Assembly (NCBI GenBank): GCA_937868765.1
Contig: CALMNL010000010.1
Coordinates: 124,001-188,000 of the forward strand
Origin: an uncultured Desulfatitalea sp.
GTDB lineage: Bacteria; Desulfobacterota; Desulfobacteria; Desulfobacterales; Desulfosarcinaceae
Direction of reading: 5' to 3'
Length of the DNA stretch: 64,000 nucleotides
The translations under genes and the position numbers were made by a program. Of the stretch, positions 42,637 through 51,797 are shown piece after piece (the first letter of the stretch is position 1; every line of letters starts with the position of its first letter). The notes beneath the pieces were generated by a model. The model made no database searches and had not been told where the DNA came from. It saw only the letters and a program-made list of their open reading frames with translations.

Positions 42637-44666
42637 CAAAAAGCATTAAGATACAAGACATTCGCAATATCGGAATCATTGCGCATATCGATGCCGGCAA
42701 GACGACCGTCAGCGAGCGTATTCTCTATTATACCGGCCGTTCCCACAAATTGGGGGAGGTGCACGACGGCGAAGCCATCATGGACTGGATGCCCGACGAA
42801 CAGGAACGCGGTATCACCATCACCTCGGCGGTGACCACTTGCCCTTGGAAGGGGCGCGATATTCACATCATAGACACGCCGGGCCACGTGGATTTCACCA
42901 TCGAGGTGGAACGCTCCCTGCGTGTCCTTGACGGCGCGGTGGGTGTCTTTTGCGGTGTGGGGGGCGTGGAGCCCCAGTCAGAAACGGTTTGGCGTCAAGC
43001 CGATAAATACAGAGTCCCCAAACTGGCTTTCGTCAACAAATTGGATCGCATCGGCGCCGACTTCTTTAATGTAGTGGATATGATCCGCACCCGTTTGAAA
43101 GCCAATCCCCTGGTACTGCAATTGCCTTATGGGGCCGAAGAATCTTTTAAGGGGATCATCGATTTGATTCCCATGAAGGCCATCGTGTGGGATGACGATT
43201 CGCTAGGGGCCACCTTCCACGATGAAGTAATTCCCCAGGAGCATATGGACCAGGCCGAAGAATACCGAAGCCGCCTCATCGAGACAGTGGCAGAGGTCGA
43301 CGACGGTATTATGGAAGCCTATCTGGCCGAAGAGTCCATCGACAACAATATGCTGACGGCCGCCATCCGCAAGGCGACCATCGATTTGAAGCTGGTGCCG
43401 GTATTGTGCGGCAGCGCATTGAAAAATAAAGGCATCCAACCACTCCTGGACGCGGTCGTGGCCTATTTGCCCAGTCCGGCAGATCTGCCGCCCATTCAAG
43501 GCGTCCATCCGGAAACCGGCGAAGTGATTTCTTGTCCTCCCGCCGACAACAAACCGCTTGCGGCCTTGATTTTCAAAGTGGCCATGATGGAGGGGCGCAA
43601 GCTTTGCTTTGTCAGGGTGTACAGCGGAAAACTCGAGACGGGCAAAGATGTCTTCAACCCCTTCCGTAAGAAGAAGGAGAAGTTGTCGCGCATTCTCCAG
43701 ATGCACGCCAACAAGCGCGAACGGGTGGAGGTAGCCGGCGCCGGAACGATCGTGGGGGTCATCGGGCTCAAGGAATCTTCCACCGGTGAGACCCTGTGTA
43801 TGGCCGACAAGCCTGTATTGCTGGAAAAGATCGATACCTATGAACCTGTCATTTCTGTGGCCGTAGAGCCGAAAACCCATGCTGATCAAGATAAGGTCGA
43901 AGAAGTGCTGGCCAAATTCGCAGATGAAGACCCAACCCTGCGGATGCAGCAGGATCAGGAGACAGGGCAGATGATCCTGTCAGGCATGGGTGAACTTCAT
44001 CTGGAGGTAATCGTCAGCCGCATGCGCCGGGAGTTTAATGTCCAGGTCAATGTGGGAAAGCCCCAGGTGGTCTATCGGGAAAGCATTGAACATAGCAGCG
44101 AGGGATCGGCAGTCTTCGACAAAGAAGTGGCCGGCCAGCGGCACTATGGTGAGGTGCGTGTATTGCTCAATCCATTGCCTCGGGGCACCGGTAACCGTTT
44201 CGTGAGCAAGTTGGACGACACCATCATCCCGGCTGTTTTCGTCAAAGCGGTCGAAAAAGGGATCATGGAAAGCTTGGAGAGTGGTACCGTCATGGGATAC
44301 CCTGTGGTAGACATCGAGGCGGTACTGGTAGGCGGCGGATACAAGGAGTCCCAAGGTTCGGAACTGGCTTACAAAGTCAGCGCCGCTATGGCATGCAAGG
44401 AAGCTTTGGCAGCCGGGGACGGGTTCTTACTGGATCCCATCATGCAGGTAGAAGTATTTGTACCCGAGGAATTCATGGGCGAAGTAATTGGCGACCTTAA
44501 CGCCCGTTCCGGCAAGATCGAAGCCATCGAGCCCAAGGTGGGGGTTCAGGAAATTCGCGCGGTCGTGCCTCTGGCCCGGATGTTCGGCTATTCGACCGCT
44601 TTGCGTTCGGCCACCCAGGGACGGGGAACCTTCAGCATGCACTTTTCCCACTTCGACAAAGCTTGA
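42633..44666 (+). CDS. Elongation factor G-type GTPase (second type)
   Basis: A 677-residue translational GTPase. G1 [20 protein letters not shown]3 [40 protein letters not shown] and G4 NKLDR are EF-G like. The unlinked position, away from rpsL-rpsG-tuf, suggests an EF-G2 or ribosome-recycling paralogue rather than the main fusA. ATG 42633 overlaps the GerMN stop (atga); a GTG three codons earlier is also possible. Coupling with an envelope gene is unusual. Confidence 0.88.
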   Translation: MTKSIKIQDIRNIGIIAHIDAGKTTVSERILYYTGRSHKLGEVHDGEAIMDWMPDEQERGITITSAVTTCPWKGRDIHIIDTPGHVDFTIEVERSLRVLDGAVGVFCGVGGVEPQSETVWRQADKYRVPKLAFVNKLDRIGADFFNVVDMIRTRLKANPLVLQLPYGAEESFKGIIDLIPMKAIVWDDDSLGATFHDEVIPQEHMDQAEEYRSRLIETVAEVDDGIMEAYLAEESIDNNMLTAAIRKATIDLKLVPVLCGSALKNKGIQPLLDAVVAYLPSPADLPPIQGVHPETGEVISCPPADNKPLAALIFKVAMMEGRKLCFVRVYSGKLETGKDVFNPFRKKKEKLSRILQMHANKRERVEVAGAGTIVGVIGLKESSTGETLCMADKPVLLEKIDTYEPVISVAVEPKTHADQDKVEEVLAKFADEDPTLRMQQDQETGQMILSGMGELHLEVIVSRMRREFNVQVNVGKPQVVYRESIEHSSEGSAVFDKEVAGQRHYGEVRVLLNPLPRGTGNRFVSKLDDTIIPAVFVKAVEKGIMESLESGTVMGYPVVDIEAVLVGGGYKESQGSELAYKVSAAMACKEALAAGDGFLLDPIMQVEVFVPEEFMGEVIGDLNARSGKIEAIEPKVGVQEIRAVVPLARMFGYSTALRSATQGRGTFSMHFSHFDKA

Positions 44667-44718
44667 TACGAACCGATACTTGGGCTCTCGCACGATTGGG
44701 GCGGTTTTCCTCCTTGTA

Positions 44719-46143
44719 TCAACGGCTCTGCTCTTCTTCTTCTGATTTGGGAAGTTTCCCTAGGATTTCCAAGGTTCGTTTAATGACCTCCAGTTTGGCC
44801 GGATCTTGAAGCCCCTTCTCAGCCCGTTTTAGATGATGGAACGCGATGCGGGCTTCCCCCTTTCGGAAATGGTAGATGCCCAGGAAATAATGGGCCTCGG
44901 GCATGCGTCCCAGCTTGCCATAGGTTTCCCCCAGAAAACGATAGGCAGGCGTATACTCATCCTGGTGCTGCAACAATCGCTCAAAAATATCGGCTGCCGC
45001 CGGGTAGTCGCTTTGTTCCATGTATGCGCGGCCTAAATAGAAGAGCGCTTCGGGATTGGTGCCTGGTAACGAATCCACCCCTTGGAGAACGCGCAGGGCA
45101 TCTTTGATTTGTCCGTTCTCGAAATAGATCTTCCCCACATCTCCCAGGATCAGCGGGTCCATGGCATTCTTTGCCAACACCTGCTGCAGGTAGGGCAGGG
45201 CTTCACTTCGTCGCCCTATGCGCGCCAAGAGCAGACCGTACCCATAGGCCCATTCCGTGTTTGAGGGGGCATGGGCCATGCCGTTTTTAAAATATTGGGT
45301 CATAGCGTCGGGTTCCCCATACAAAGCCTTCAAACGAAGCTGCATGCGCCGGAACTGACTGGTTGGGGGGTGTTCTTGGAATTGATCTTTATGGGTGGCC
45401 ATCCAGGTATCGATATAGACGATGCGTTCTTCCACCGCAGGGTGGGTCATCATATAGGTAGGGACCTGATTGCTGCCGAACCACTGCTTTCCTCTGATTT
45501 TTTTTAAAATTTCAAGCAGTCCATCGGCCGAGTAGCCTGCCTTCTCCAAATAGCCCAAGCCTAAATGGTCTGCCTGGGATTCATCTTCACGGCTGTATGC
45601 GAGTGCCGCCGTTTGTCCGGCTGCTGCCGATCCCATCAACACGGCCTGTCCCACTTCGGCACTGCCGCCGGCAATCCCCAGAAAGATGCCGGCGACCATA
45701 CCGGCGGCCGTGGCGAGATCGATCTTCTTAGATCGATCGATGCGCTGCGAAAGGTGCCGGCTGACCACGTGGGCGATTTCATGCGATAATATGCCAGCCA
45801 ACTCATCTTCACCATCCATGGCCAGCAACAGACCGCTGTTGACGAAAATGCAGCCGGCCGGGATGGCGAAAGCGTTGTAAACTTCCTCTTTAATGACATA
45901 AAAATGGTAATTAAAAGGCTGGGGCGGGAGCGTGGAGAGGATTTTGCGGCCTATTTGTCCGATATAATCGTTGACTTGAGGGTCTTCGATGATCTCGAAA
46001 TACCGGCTGATCATGAGCATGAACTGCTGGGAAAGTTCCTGCTCCTCCTTGATCGAGATGGCGCCGGCTGGCACCGCACCAACAAGCAGCAAAATCGTTG
46101 CCAGGATCAGGGAAATAATTCTGTAAAAATGGCGTCGGGCCAT
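44719..46143 (-). CDS. Periplasmic M48 metalloprotease with TPR repeats, BepA-like
   Basis: A 474-residue protein: signal peptide (ISLILATILLLVGAVPAGA), then the peptidase domain with zinc-binding H121-E-I-A-H125 and the third ligand Glu in REDESQADHLGLGYL, then tetratricopeptide repeats from about residue 300 (AYGYGLLLARIGRRSEALPYL, PEALFYLGRAYMEQSDYPAAADIFERLL). The layout is that of BepA/YfgC, which guards outer membrane protein assembly. It converges with the EF-G gene. Confidence 0.92.
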   Translation of the reverse strand: MARRHFYRIISLILATILLLVGAVPAGAISIKEEQELSQQFMLMISRYFEIIEDPQVNDYIGQIGRKILSTLPPQPFNYHFYVIKEEVYNAFAIPAGCIFVNSGLLLAMDGEDELAGILSHEIAHVVSRHLSQRIDRSKKIDLATAAGMVAGIFLGIAGGSAEVGQAVLMGSAAAGQTAALAYSREDESQADHLGLGYLEKAGYSADGLLEILKKIRGKQWFGSNQVPTYMMTHPAVEERIVYIDTWMATHKDQFQEHPPTSQFRRMQLRLKALYGEPDAMTQYFKNGMAHAPSNTEWAYGYGLLLARIGRRSEALPYLQQVLAKNAMDPLILGDVGKIYFENGQIKDALRVLQGVDSLPGTNPEALFYLGRAYMEQSDYPAAADIFERLLQHQDEYTPAYRFLGETYGKLGRMPEAHYFLGIYHFRKGEARIAFHHLKRAEKGLQDPAKLEVIKRTLEILGKLPKSEEEEQSR

Positions 46144-46317
46144 GAAACCTCTTTCGATGCTGCGTCGGCCCCTATATAATAAGGTAGAGCCGAAGGTTGA
46201 TCGGCACCGGTGAAAGGCGCACGCTCGCTATCGGCCCGTTTTTCCGGCCGATTGATGCAATCATGGCACATTCCTAACTGCTTTTCAAACCCCATGTTTT
46301 GTGGTAGGTTCCGCCGA

Positions 46318-47088
46318 ATGGCACAAATCATCTGTATAGCCAACCAGAAGGGGGGCGTTGGTAAGACCACCACGGCGGTCAATCTTGCCGCAGCCCTGGC
46401 TATTTACGAGAAAAAAACGCTGTTGGTGGATTGTGACCCTCAGGCCAATGCCACTACCGGAATCGGTGTGGATAAGACCCGTTTGTCGCAGACCCTATAT
46501 CACGGGCTCATCGGTGAAGTGGGAATCGCGGATCTGATGGTGGATTCTGAGATCGCTTCGCTCAAAGTGTTGCCATCCCGGGTGGAACTGATCGGTTTTG
46601 ATATCGAAATGATGGCCCAACCCGATCGGGAAACCGCCCTGAAGAGGTTGTTGAAACCCGTTGCTGACCACTTTGAGTATATCGTCATCGATTGTCCGCC
46701 GTCCCTCAGCTTGCTGACTGTTAACGCCATGACGGCGGCCGACGGGCTGCTGATTCCGCTGCAGTGCGAGTTTTACGCCTTGGAGGGATTGAGCCAACTG
46801 GTTCAGACTTACCAGCGCATTCGACGCAGCTTGAATCCGCATCTGCAAATTGCAGGCATCCTGCTGACCATGTTCGACAAACGGACCAACCTGTCTCATC
46901 AGGTAGCGGAGGATGCCGAGGCTCATTTTAAAGAACTTGTTTTTAAGACCATTATTCCGCGGAACATCCGGCTGAGCGAATCGCCCAGCTTCGGCAAGCC
47001 TATTCTGCTCTATGATGCGGCCTCCATTGGCTCTCAGAGTTATTTCGCCTTGGCGCAGGAAGTTATTGCCCGACCCATGGCCAATTAG
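46318..47088 (+). CDS. parA: Chromosome partitioning ATPase ParA/Soj
   Basis: A 256-residue ATPase. MAQIICIANQKGGVGKTTTAVNLAAALA has the deviant Walker A with signature Lys, LLVDCDPQANATTGIG and YIVIDCPPSLSLLTVNAM follow, all typical of Soj. ATG 46318 is chosen at the conserved N-terminus; the ribosome site is weak (aggttccgcc). parB follows after 111 bases. No canonical parS 16-mer was noticed by eye. Confidence 0.93.
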   Translation: MAQIICIANQKGGVGKTTTAVNLAAALAIYEKKTLLVDCDPQANATTGIGVDKTRLSQTLYHGLIGEVGIADLMVDSEIASLKVLPSRVELIGFDIEMMAQPDRETALKRLLKPVADHFEYIVIDCPPSLSLLTVNAMTAADGLLIPLQCEFYALEGLSQLVQTYQRIRRSLNPHLQIAGILLTMFDKRTNLSHQVAEDAEAHFKELVFKTIIPRNIRLSESPSFGKPILLYDAASIGSQSYFALAQEVIARPMAN

Positions 47089-47199
47089 CCCTGTTCCTTA
47101 ATTCGGGGAAGAGGCAGGTCGGCTCAGGGTGGCCGAAAGCCGACGTTGAACGGTCTGCGGGCGATGAATCGTATCAAATTTGGATATTGAGGTGCGAAA

Positions 47200-48111
47200 A
47201 TGGCACTACCGCAGAGCGCCGGAGACCCGGCGGCTAAAAAGCGCAAAAAAATGGCCTTGGGCCGGGGATTGGACGCCTTGATTCCCGACGTGAGTCCCAC
47301 AACTGCAGTTTCAACCCAAAAGACGGATGAAAATTTTCTGGAGTGCGATATTGAGCTGATTCAGCCCAATCGCTATCAGCCCCGGTCGCATTTTTCCCCC
47401 GATGAACTGGCCCAGCTCAGCGACTCTATTCGTGCTCAGGGTGTTTTACAGCCGTTACTGGTGAGGCGTGCGGCGGTGGGGTACGAACTGGTGGCAGGCG
47501 AACGACGGTTGCGTGCGGCCAAAATGGCCGGACTGGAGCGCGTTCCGGTGGTCATCAAGCGGGTTTCCGACACCGAGATGTTGGAGATGTCCATTGTCGA
47601 GAACATCCAGCGAGAGAATCTCAATCCCATGGAGGAGGCTGAGGCCTACCACCGATTAATCGAAGAGTTCGGTTTGACCCAGGAACAAGCCGCAGGCCGT
47701 GTCGGCAAAAGCCGGTCGGCGGTGGCAAACTTCCTGCGCTTGCGTCAGTTACCCGAACCTATTAAATTAAGCATTAACGAAGGACAGTTGAGCATGGGGC
47801 ATGCCCGCGCATTGTTGGGCGCCGAAAACACCGCTCAACAAAACGTCGCCTGGCGCGCCATCGTGCGCAAAGGGCTGTCGGTGCGTCAGACCGAAGATCT
47901 GGTCAAACGTTTGCGCAGTGCGGCCGAAGCCGTCGAGCGCAAGAAGAACGGCTCGGAAGATCGCCACCTGGCAAGTGTCGCCGAGTCCCTTTCCCGTCGT
48001 TTCGGGACCAAAGTAGAAATCAAACGGCGGGGAAAGCGGGGGAAACTGGAGATCGAATTTTACAACAACGATGATTTGAACCGCCTCCTCGAGCTTTTGA
48101 ACGCCATTTGA
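47200..48111 (+). CDS. parB: Chromosome partitioning protein ParB/Spo0J
   Basis: A 303-residue CTP-dependent DNA clamp. LGRGLDALIPD near the N-terminus, NRYQPRSHFSPDELAQL and the CTP-binding box GERRLRAAKMAG are family features; the helix-turn-helix LTQEQAAGRVGKSRSAVANFLRL follows, then a C-terminal dimerisation region ending NDDLNRLLELL. It is seven bases before the next gene. Confidence 0.95.
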   Translation: MALPQSAGDPAAKKRKKMALGRGLDALIPDVSPTTAVSTQKTDENFLECDIELIQPNRYQPRSHFSPDELAQLSDSIRAQGVLQPLLVRRAAVGYELVAGERRLRAAKMAGLERVPVVIKRVSDTEMLEMSIVENIQRENLNPMEEAEAYHRLIEEFGLTQEQAAGRVGKSRSAVANFLRLRQLPEPIKLSINEGQLSMGHARALLGAENTAQQNVAWRAIVRKGLSVRQTEDLVKRLRSAAEAVERKKNGSEDRHLASVAESLSRRFGTKVEIKRRGKRGKLEIEFYNNDDLNRLLELLNAI

Positions 48112-48118
48112 TTGAACC

Positions 48119-48637
48119 ATGCATATCGTCGTGGACGGCTACAATCTGATCCGTCAATCCCGTCAATTCAGAGCGTTGGATCGCCAGGATCTGGAAACCG
48201 GTCGACGGGCCCTGGTGGCGGCGTTGGCGGCTTATAAGAAGATTAAACCCAATACCATTACTGTTGTCTTTGACGGGAAGGATGCTCCGCTGGGGATGCC
48301 GCGGCGGGACCATAGCCAAGGCATCGAACTGCGCTTCTCCGGACCCGGCGAACTGGCCGATGCCGTGATCAAACGGATGGCCAACAGAGAGCGCCAAGGG
48401 TTGATGGTCGTCAGTTCGGATCAAGAGGTGGTCAATTATGCCAGGGCCAAAGGGGCTGGTATTATTGGCGTGACCGAGTTTGAAGAGCGCCTGCATCTGG
48501 CTCAGATGATGGCGGGAAAAGGGATGGCGGAGGGCGAGCCGGCCGAAGGATGGGCAGCCACGACCAAAAAACGTGGTCCGGCCAAGCGACTGCCCAAACG
48601 GCAGCGGCTGATGCAACGCAAAACCGACAAGCTGTAG
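48119..48637 (+). CDS. NYN-domain protein, YacP/Rae1-like
   Basis: A 172-residue PIN-like nuclease-family protein. MHIVVDGYNLIRQS, TVVFDGKDAP, and VVSSDQEVVNYARAKGAGII place the conserved acidic residues of the NYN fold. In Bacillus the relative Rae1 cleaves mRNA on the ribosome; here a basic C-terminal tail (KKRGPAKRLPKRQRLMQRK) suggests RNA binding. It follows parB closely and may be cotranscribed. Confidence 0.85.
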   Translation: MHIVVDGYNLIRQSRQFRALDRQDLETGRRALVAALAAYKKIKPNTITVVFDGKDAPLGMPRRDHSQGIELRFSGPGELADAVIKRMANRERQGLMVVSSDQEVVNYARAKGAGIIGVTEFEERLHLAQMMAGKGMAEGEPAEGWAATTKKRGPAKRLPKRQRLMQRKTDKL

Positions 48638-48696
48638 TTGACGGTCTTTGCTTCGGTCATGTTTCAACGGCCTCAACTGATATGGATTGAATCAAC

Positions 48697-49116
48697 ATGC
48701 CCAAAAAGATTTGCGTCGTCGATGGTCAGGGGGGCGGCATCGGCAGTGTCATTATAAAGAAGTTAAAAGAAGTTTACGGCGAGTCGGTGGAGATTATCGC
48801 TTTGGGGACCAATGCCATTGCGACTGCCCAAATGCTTAAGGCCAAAGCCAATCGAGGGGCGTCCGGAGAGAATGCGATCATGCGTACAATCGCTACCGCT
48901 GATCTGATTGCCGGTTCATTAAGCATCGTGCTGGCTCACGGCATGATGGGTGAAGTCACTCCGGCCATGGCCGCCGCAGTGGCTGCCAGCGTTGCGCCCA
49001 AAGTACTGCTGCCGCTGAACCAGGAGCAAGTTACGGTAGCCGGGGCCTCGGCCATGCCGCTGCCCCACTTGGTGGACGAAATGGTGGAACTCCATATACG
49101 CCGCCACGTAGGGTAA
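48697..49116 (+). CDS. DUF3842-family protein
   Basis: A 139-residue protein opening KKICVVDGQGGGIGSVIIKKLKE, a Rossmann-like glycine loop, with GTNAIATAQMLKA and ADLIAGSLSIVLAHGMMGEVTP downstream. This matches the family annotated DUF3842, which has no known function. The next gene encodes a CooT-like nickel protein 29 bases later. Confidence 0.8.
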   Translation: MPKKICVVDGQGGGIGSVIIKKLKEVYGESVEIIALGTNAIATAQMLKAKANRGASGENAIMRTIATADLIAGSLSIVLAHGMMGEVTPAMAAAVAASVAPKVLLPLNQEQVTVAGASAMPLPHLVDEMVELHIRRHVG

Positions 49117-49145
49117 ATACATTTCGAATACAGGAGTAATCAAAG

Positions 49146-49334
49146 ATGTGCGAAGCCAATGCCTATCTGGTGGAAGAAGGTAAGCCCGAACGGTTGATTA
49201 TGGAGTCGGTGGATCGCGTGGAGCCTGATGAGGAGGGTTTGCGGCTGGTGAATATTTTCGGAGAACAAAAGTTCGTCAAGGCCCGTATCCATGCCCTTTC
49301 GCTGGTGGATCATAAAATTCTGCTCCAATCCTGA
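49146..49334 (+). CDS. CooT-family nickel-binding protein
   Basis: A 62-residue protein beginning MCEANAYLVEEGKPERLI, with the conserved Cys2 and NIFGEQKFVKARIHALSLVDHKILL at the C-terminus. CooT dimers bind Ni(II) through Cys2 and assist CO dehydrogenase maturation in some species. No CODH gene is in the window. The ribosome site is aggagtaatcaaag, before the ATG. Confidence 0.88.
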   Translation: MCEANAYLVEEGKPERLIMESVDRVEPDEEGLRLVNIFGEQKFVKARIHALSLVDHKILLQS

Positions 49335-49375
49335 CAGGGGCCCTGCAGCAGAGCAACGCTTGGAATACCGTCCCC

Positions 49376-51112
49376 ATGAAAATCATCGTCGCCAAAACCG
49401 CCGGCTTCTGTATGGGGGTGCGCCGGGCCGTTGAACTGGCCCTGGATGCGCCTGCCCAGCAAAAAAAGCCGATTTTTACCTATGGACCCTTGATTCACAA
49501 TCCCCAGGTGCTGAAAATGTTTGCCGAACGGGGCGTCACCATTTTGGAAGAGATTCCCTGCCGGGCGAATGGAACCGTGCTGGTACGGGCCCACGGCGTG
49601 CCGCCGGAGACCAAACAGAGCCTCAAAGAGGCCGGATTCACGGTGATCGATGCCACCTGCCCCAAGGTCGTCAAGGTGCAGTCCATCATCAAACGCCATG
49701 CCCGTCAAAACTTTTCCGTAATCATTGTCGGCGATCAGGACCATCCCGAAGTGATCAGCCTGCTGGGCTTTGCCGGGGAAAAGGGGACGGTGGTGGGGTC
49801 GCTGGAAGCACTGCGGGCCCTGCCGGCCTTTGAGCAGGCCATTGTCGTGGCCCAAACCACCCAAAATCAGGTGCTCTATCAACAGGTCAGGGCATGGGTG
49901 GCTGAGCATCACGATCATTATAAAGTCTTCGACACCATCTGCGATTCCACCGAGCGGCGTCAGACCGAGGTGCGGCGTCTGGCCCGGGAGGTGGATGCCG
50001 TGGTGGTGGTGGGTGGCAAAAACAGTGGCAATACCCGTCGTCTGGCCGACATTGTCAGGGAAGCGGGCAAACCTGCTTTTCATATCGAGACCGAAGCCGA
50101 ACTGGATTGGGAGGCGCTACGCTCGGTGCAGACTCTTGGTATTACGGCCGGCGCTTCCACGCCCACCTGGATCATAAAGCAAGTGATGCGTGCCCTCGAA
50201 CAGATGCCGATTCATCGGCGGGGCGGGCTTCGGTCCGCGCTGGCCCGCCTGATGCGCCTGGCGCTGCTGACGAACCTTTATGTGGCGCTGGGCGCCGGAT
50301 GTTTGTGTTATGCAGCCATGCACCTGCAACGGCTGCCCGCATCGTGGCCGGCAGTGGGGGTGGCGATGCTCTATGTGCTGTCGATGCATATCCTCAATCA
50401 CCTCACCAGTCGGGCCGAAGATCGATACAACGATCCCGATCGTGAGCGGTTTTACAGCCAACATAGGACAGTATTGACAGGCATGGCGCTGGCCGCCGGT
50501 GCGCTCGGGCTGGTGGCGGCTTTCCAATCCGGACCGCTGCCCTTCTGGACGTTGTTGGTGATGAGCCTGTTGGGGTTGTCTTACAACCTCAGGCTGGTGC
50601 CGGCCAAAGTTTGGCCCCATTGCCGCTTTCGGCGGATCCGGGATATACCCGGTTCCAAGACCATCCTGATCGCACTGGCCTGGGGTGTGGTAACTGCCGG
50701 TCTGCCGGCTCTTTCGGTGCAAGGTGGCGGGTGGGCCGTGGGTACCCTGGCTATTTTTTGGGCCAGCGCCACTGCTTTCTGTCGCACCGCCTTTTTCGAT
50801 CTGCTCGATATCCAAGGGGATCGCATCGTCGGCAAAGAGACCATTCCGATTCTGCTGGGAGCCGAACGGGGACTGATCCTGCTTAAGATTGTCCTGGGCG
50901 CAATCCTCATTGTGCTGGTGGCGGCAGGATGGAGCGGTATATTTTCTCCATTGGCCTTTTTATTGACCATTTGTCCGACCTGCCTGTGGGTGATTATCAG
51001 TCTTCACGAACGTCGCGGCATGCTGGCGGGCATGCAGTTGGAATTCATGGTGGAAAGCCTGTTCGGACTTACCGGATTGCTGACCTTCGCCTGGCTGCTG
51101 GCTGCTTTCTGA
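49376..51112 (+). CDS. IspH-UbiA fusion protein
   Basis: A 578-residue protein. Residues 1-285 are HMBPP reductase (IspH): cluster ligands Cys12 (GFCMGV), Cys95 (DATCPKV) and Cys189 (TICDST), His41, His73, His123 and Glu125 (DHPE) are present. Residues about 290-578 form a polytopic UbiA-type prenyltransferase-like domain with second Asp motif DIQGDRIVGKETIP; the first motif (NHLTSRAEDRYNDPDRER) is atypical. IspH makes IPP and DMAPP; the second half would use polyprenyl diphosphate. The frame is continuous with no internal ribosome site noticed. Confidence 0.9.
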   Translation: MKIIVAKTAGFCMGVRRAVELALDAPAQQKKPIFTYGPLIHNPQVLKMFAERGVTILEEIPCRANGTVLVRAHGVPPETKQSLKEAGFTVIDATCPKVVKVQSIIKRHARQNFSVIIVGDQDHPEVISLLGFAGEKGTVVGSLEALRALPAFEQAIVVAQTTQNQVLYQQVRAWVAEHHDHYKVFDTICDSTERRQTEVRRLAREVDAVVVVGGKNSGNTRRLADIVREAGKPAFHIETEAELDWEALRSVQTLGITAGASTPTWIIKQVMRALEQMPIHRRGGLRSALARLMRLALLTNLYVALGAGCLCYAAMHLQRLPASWPAVGVAMLYVLSMHILNHLTSRAEDRYNDPDRERFYSQHRTVLTGMALAAGALGLVAAFQSGPLPFWTLLVMSLLGLSYNLRLVPAKVWPHCRFRRIRDIPGSKTILIALAWGVVTAGLPALSVQGGGWAVGTLAIFWASATAFCRTAFFDLLDIQGDRIVGKETIPILLGAERGLILLKIVLGAILIVLVAAGWSGIFSPLAFLLTICPTCLWVIISLHERRGMLAGMQLEFMVESLFGLTGLLTFAWLLAAF

Positions 51113-51113
51113 T

Positions 51114-51383
51114 ATGGCTATGAAACCTGTCGAAATCCCTATTAACGGGGTTCTGGACCTTCACACCTTCAATCCCAAAGACTTACCCGATCTGTTGGCG
51201 GACTACCTGGCTGCATGCCGGGAAATGGGCATCATGACGGTGCGGATCATACACGGGAAAGGTACAGGCATCCAGAAGGCCAGGGTCCGATCCCTGCTTT
51301 CCAAGAATTCTATGATTGCGGATTTCAGGGACGCACCCGAACAATGGGGCGGTTGGGGGGCAACGGTGGTGACTTTGCGGTGA
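51114..51383 (+). CDS. Smr-domain protein
   Basis: An 89-residue stand-alone small MutS-related domain: VLDLHTFNPKDLPDLLADYLAACREMG, then VRIIHGKGTGIQKARVRSLL and WGGWGATVVTL. The LDLH and HGKGTG motifs mark a nuclease-like RNA or DNA binding fold. It starts one base after the IspH-UbiA stop, so the genes are probably cotranscribed. Confidence 0.9.
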   Translation: MAMKPVEIPINGVLDLHTFNPKDLPDLLADYLAACREMGIMTVRIIHGKGTGIQKARVRSLLSKNSMIADFRDAPEQWGGWGATVVTLR

Positions 51384-51420
51384 TGCACTGGTTTAATTAA
51401 TTAAGGATGCCCCAAATACA

Positions 51421-51452
51421 AAACGGAACCTCTCTCAGGAAAGGCTCCGTTT
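51421..51452 (-). terminator. Terminator downstream of tRNA-Ala, possibly bidirectional
   Basis: A ten-pair stem with one mismatch (aaacggaacc / ggctccgttt) around a 12-base loop. Read on the minus strand it is followed by TTTTGTATTT. On the plus strand it could also end the smr transcript, with a shorter T run. Confidence 0.75.
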
Positions 51453-51464
51453 AGCGTGTGGCGT

Positions 51465-51540
51465 TGGTGGAGCTGAGGGGGATCGAACCCCTGGCCTCAT
51501 GACTGCCAGTCATGCGCTCTCCCAGCTGAGCTACAGCCCC
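51465..51540 (-). tRNA. tRNA-Ala (anticodon GGC)
   Basis: A 76-base cloverleaf including an encoded CCA. The acceptor GGGGCTG pairs with CAGCTCC; the anticodon stem CATGA/TCATG encloses CTGGCAG, so the anticodon is GGC and reads GCC. The T-arm has GGTTCGATCC. A terminator hairpin follows 12 bases past the end. Confidence 0.96.
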
Positions 51541-51554
51541 GAACGTGAGTCGGC

Positions 51555-51583
51555 TACCTAACAAAACGGATACTGCCTGTCAA
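51555..51583 (-). promoter_or_regulatory. Promoter-like sequence for tRNA-Ala
   Basis: Minus strand TTGACA (51583-51578), 17-base spacer, TAGGTA (51560-51555), with TG one base before the -10. It lies 14 bases before the tRNA. The -35 is perfect and the -10 weak. Confidence 0.45.
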
Positions 51584-51797
51584 TGCTATTTTTTCGCATT
51601 TCGTGCTTCGGCGAGGTGTTTTCAAAGTATGCAATCGGCTCAAGGCCCCTATGGATGCCGAGGGCGCATGTTGAAATCACCTTCTACGTGTAGCATCTGG
51701 AAATTATTGACAAGCAAACGCATACAACCTAATATCGGCCCGCCGCATCGGCGCCGGGCCTATGCAAAGCGAATCTGTATGGAAGAGAGGAAACGGC

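Noticed and set aside
46144-47199. parS site near parAB
   Set aside because: No gtttcacgtgaaac-like 16-mer was seen around the genes; a full search of the window was not possible by eye.
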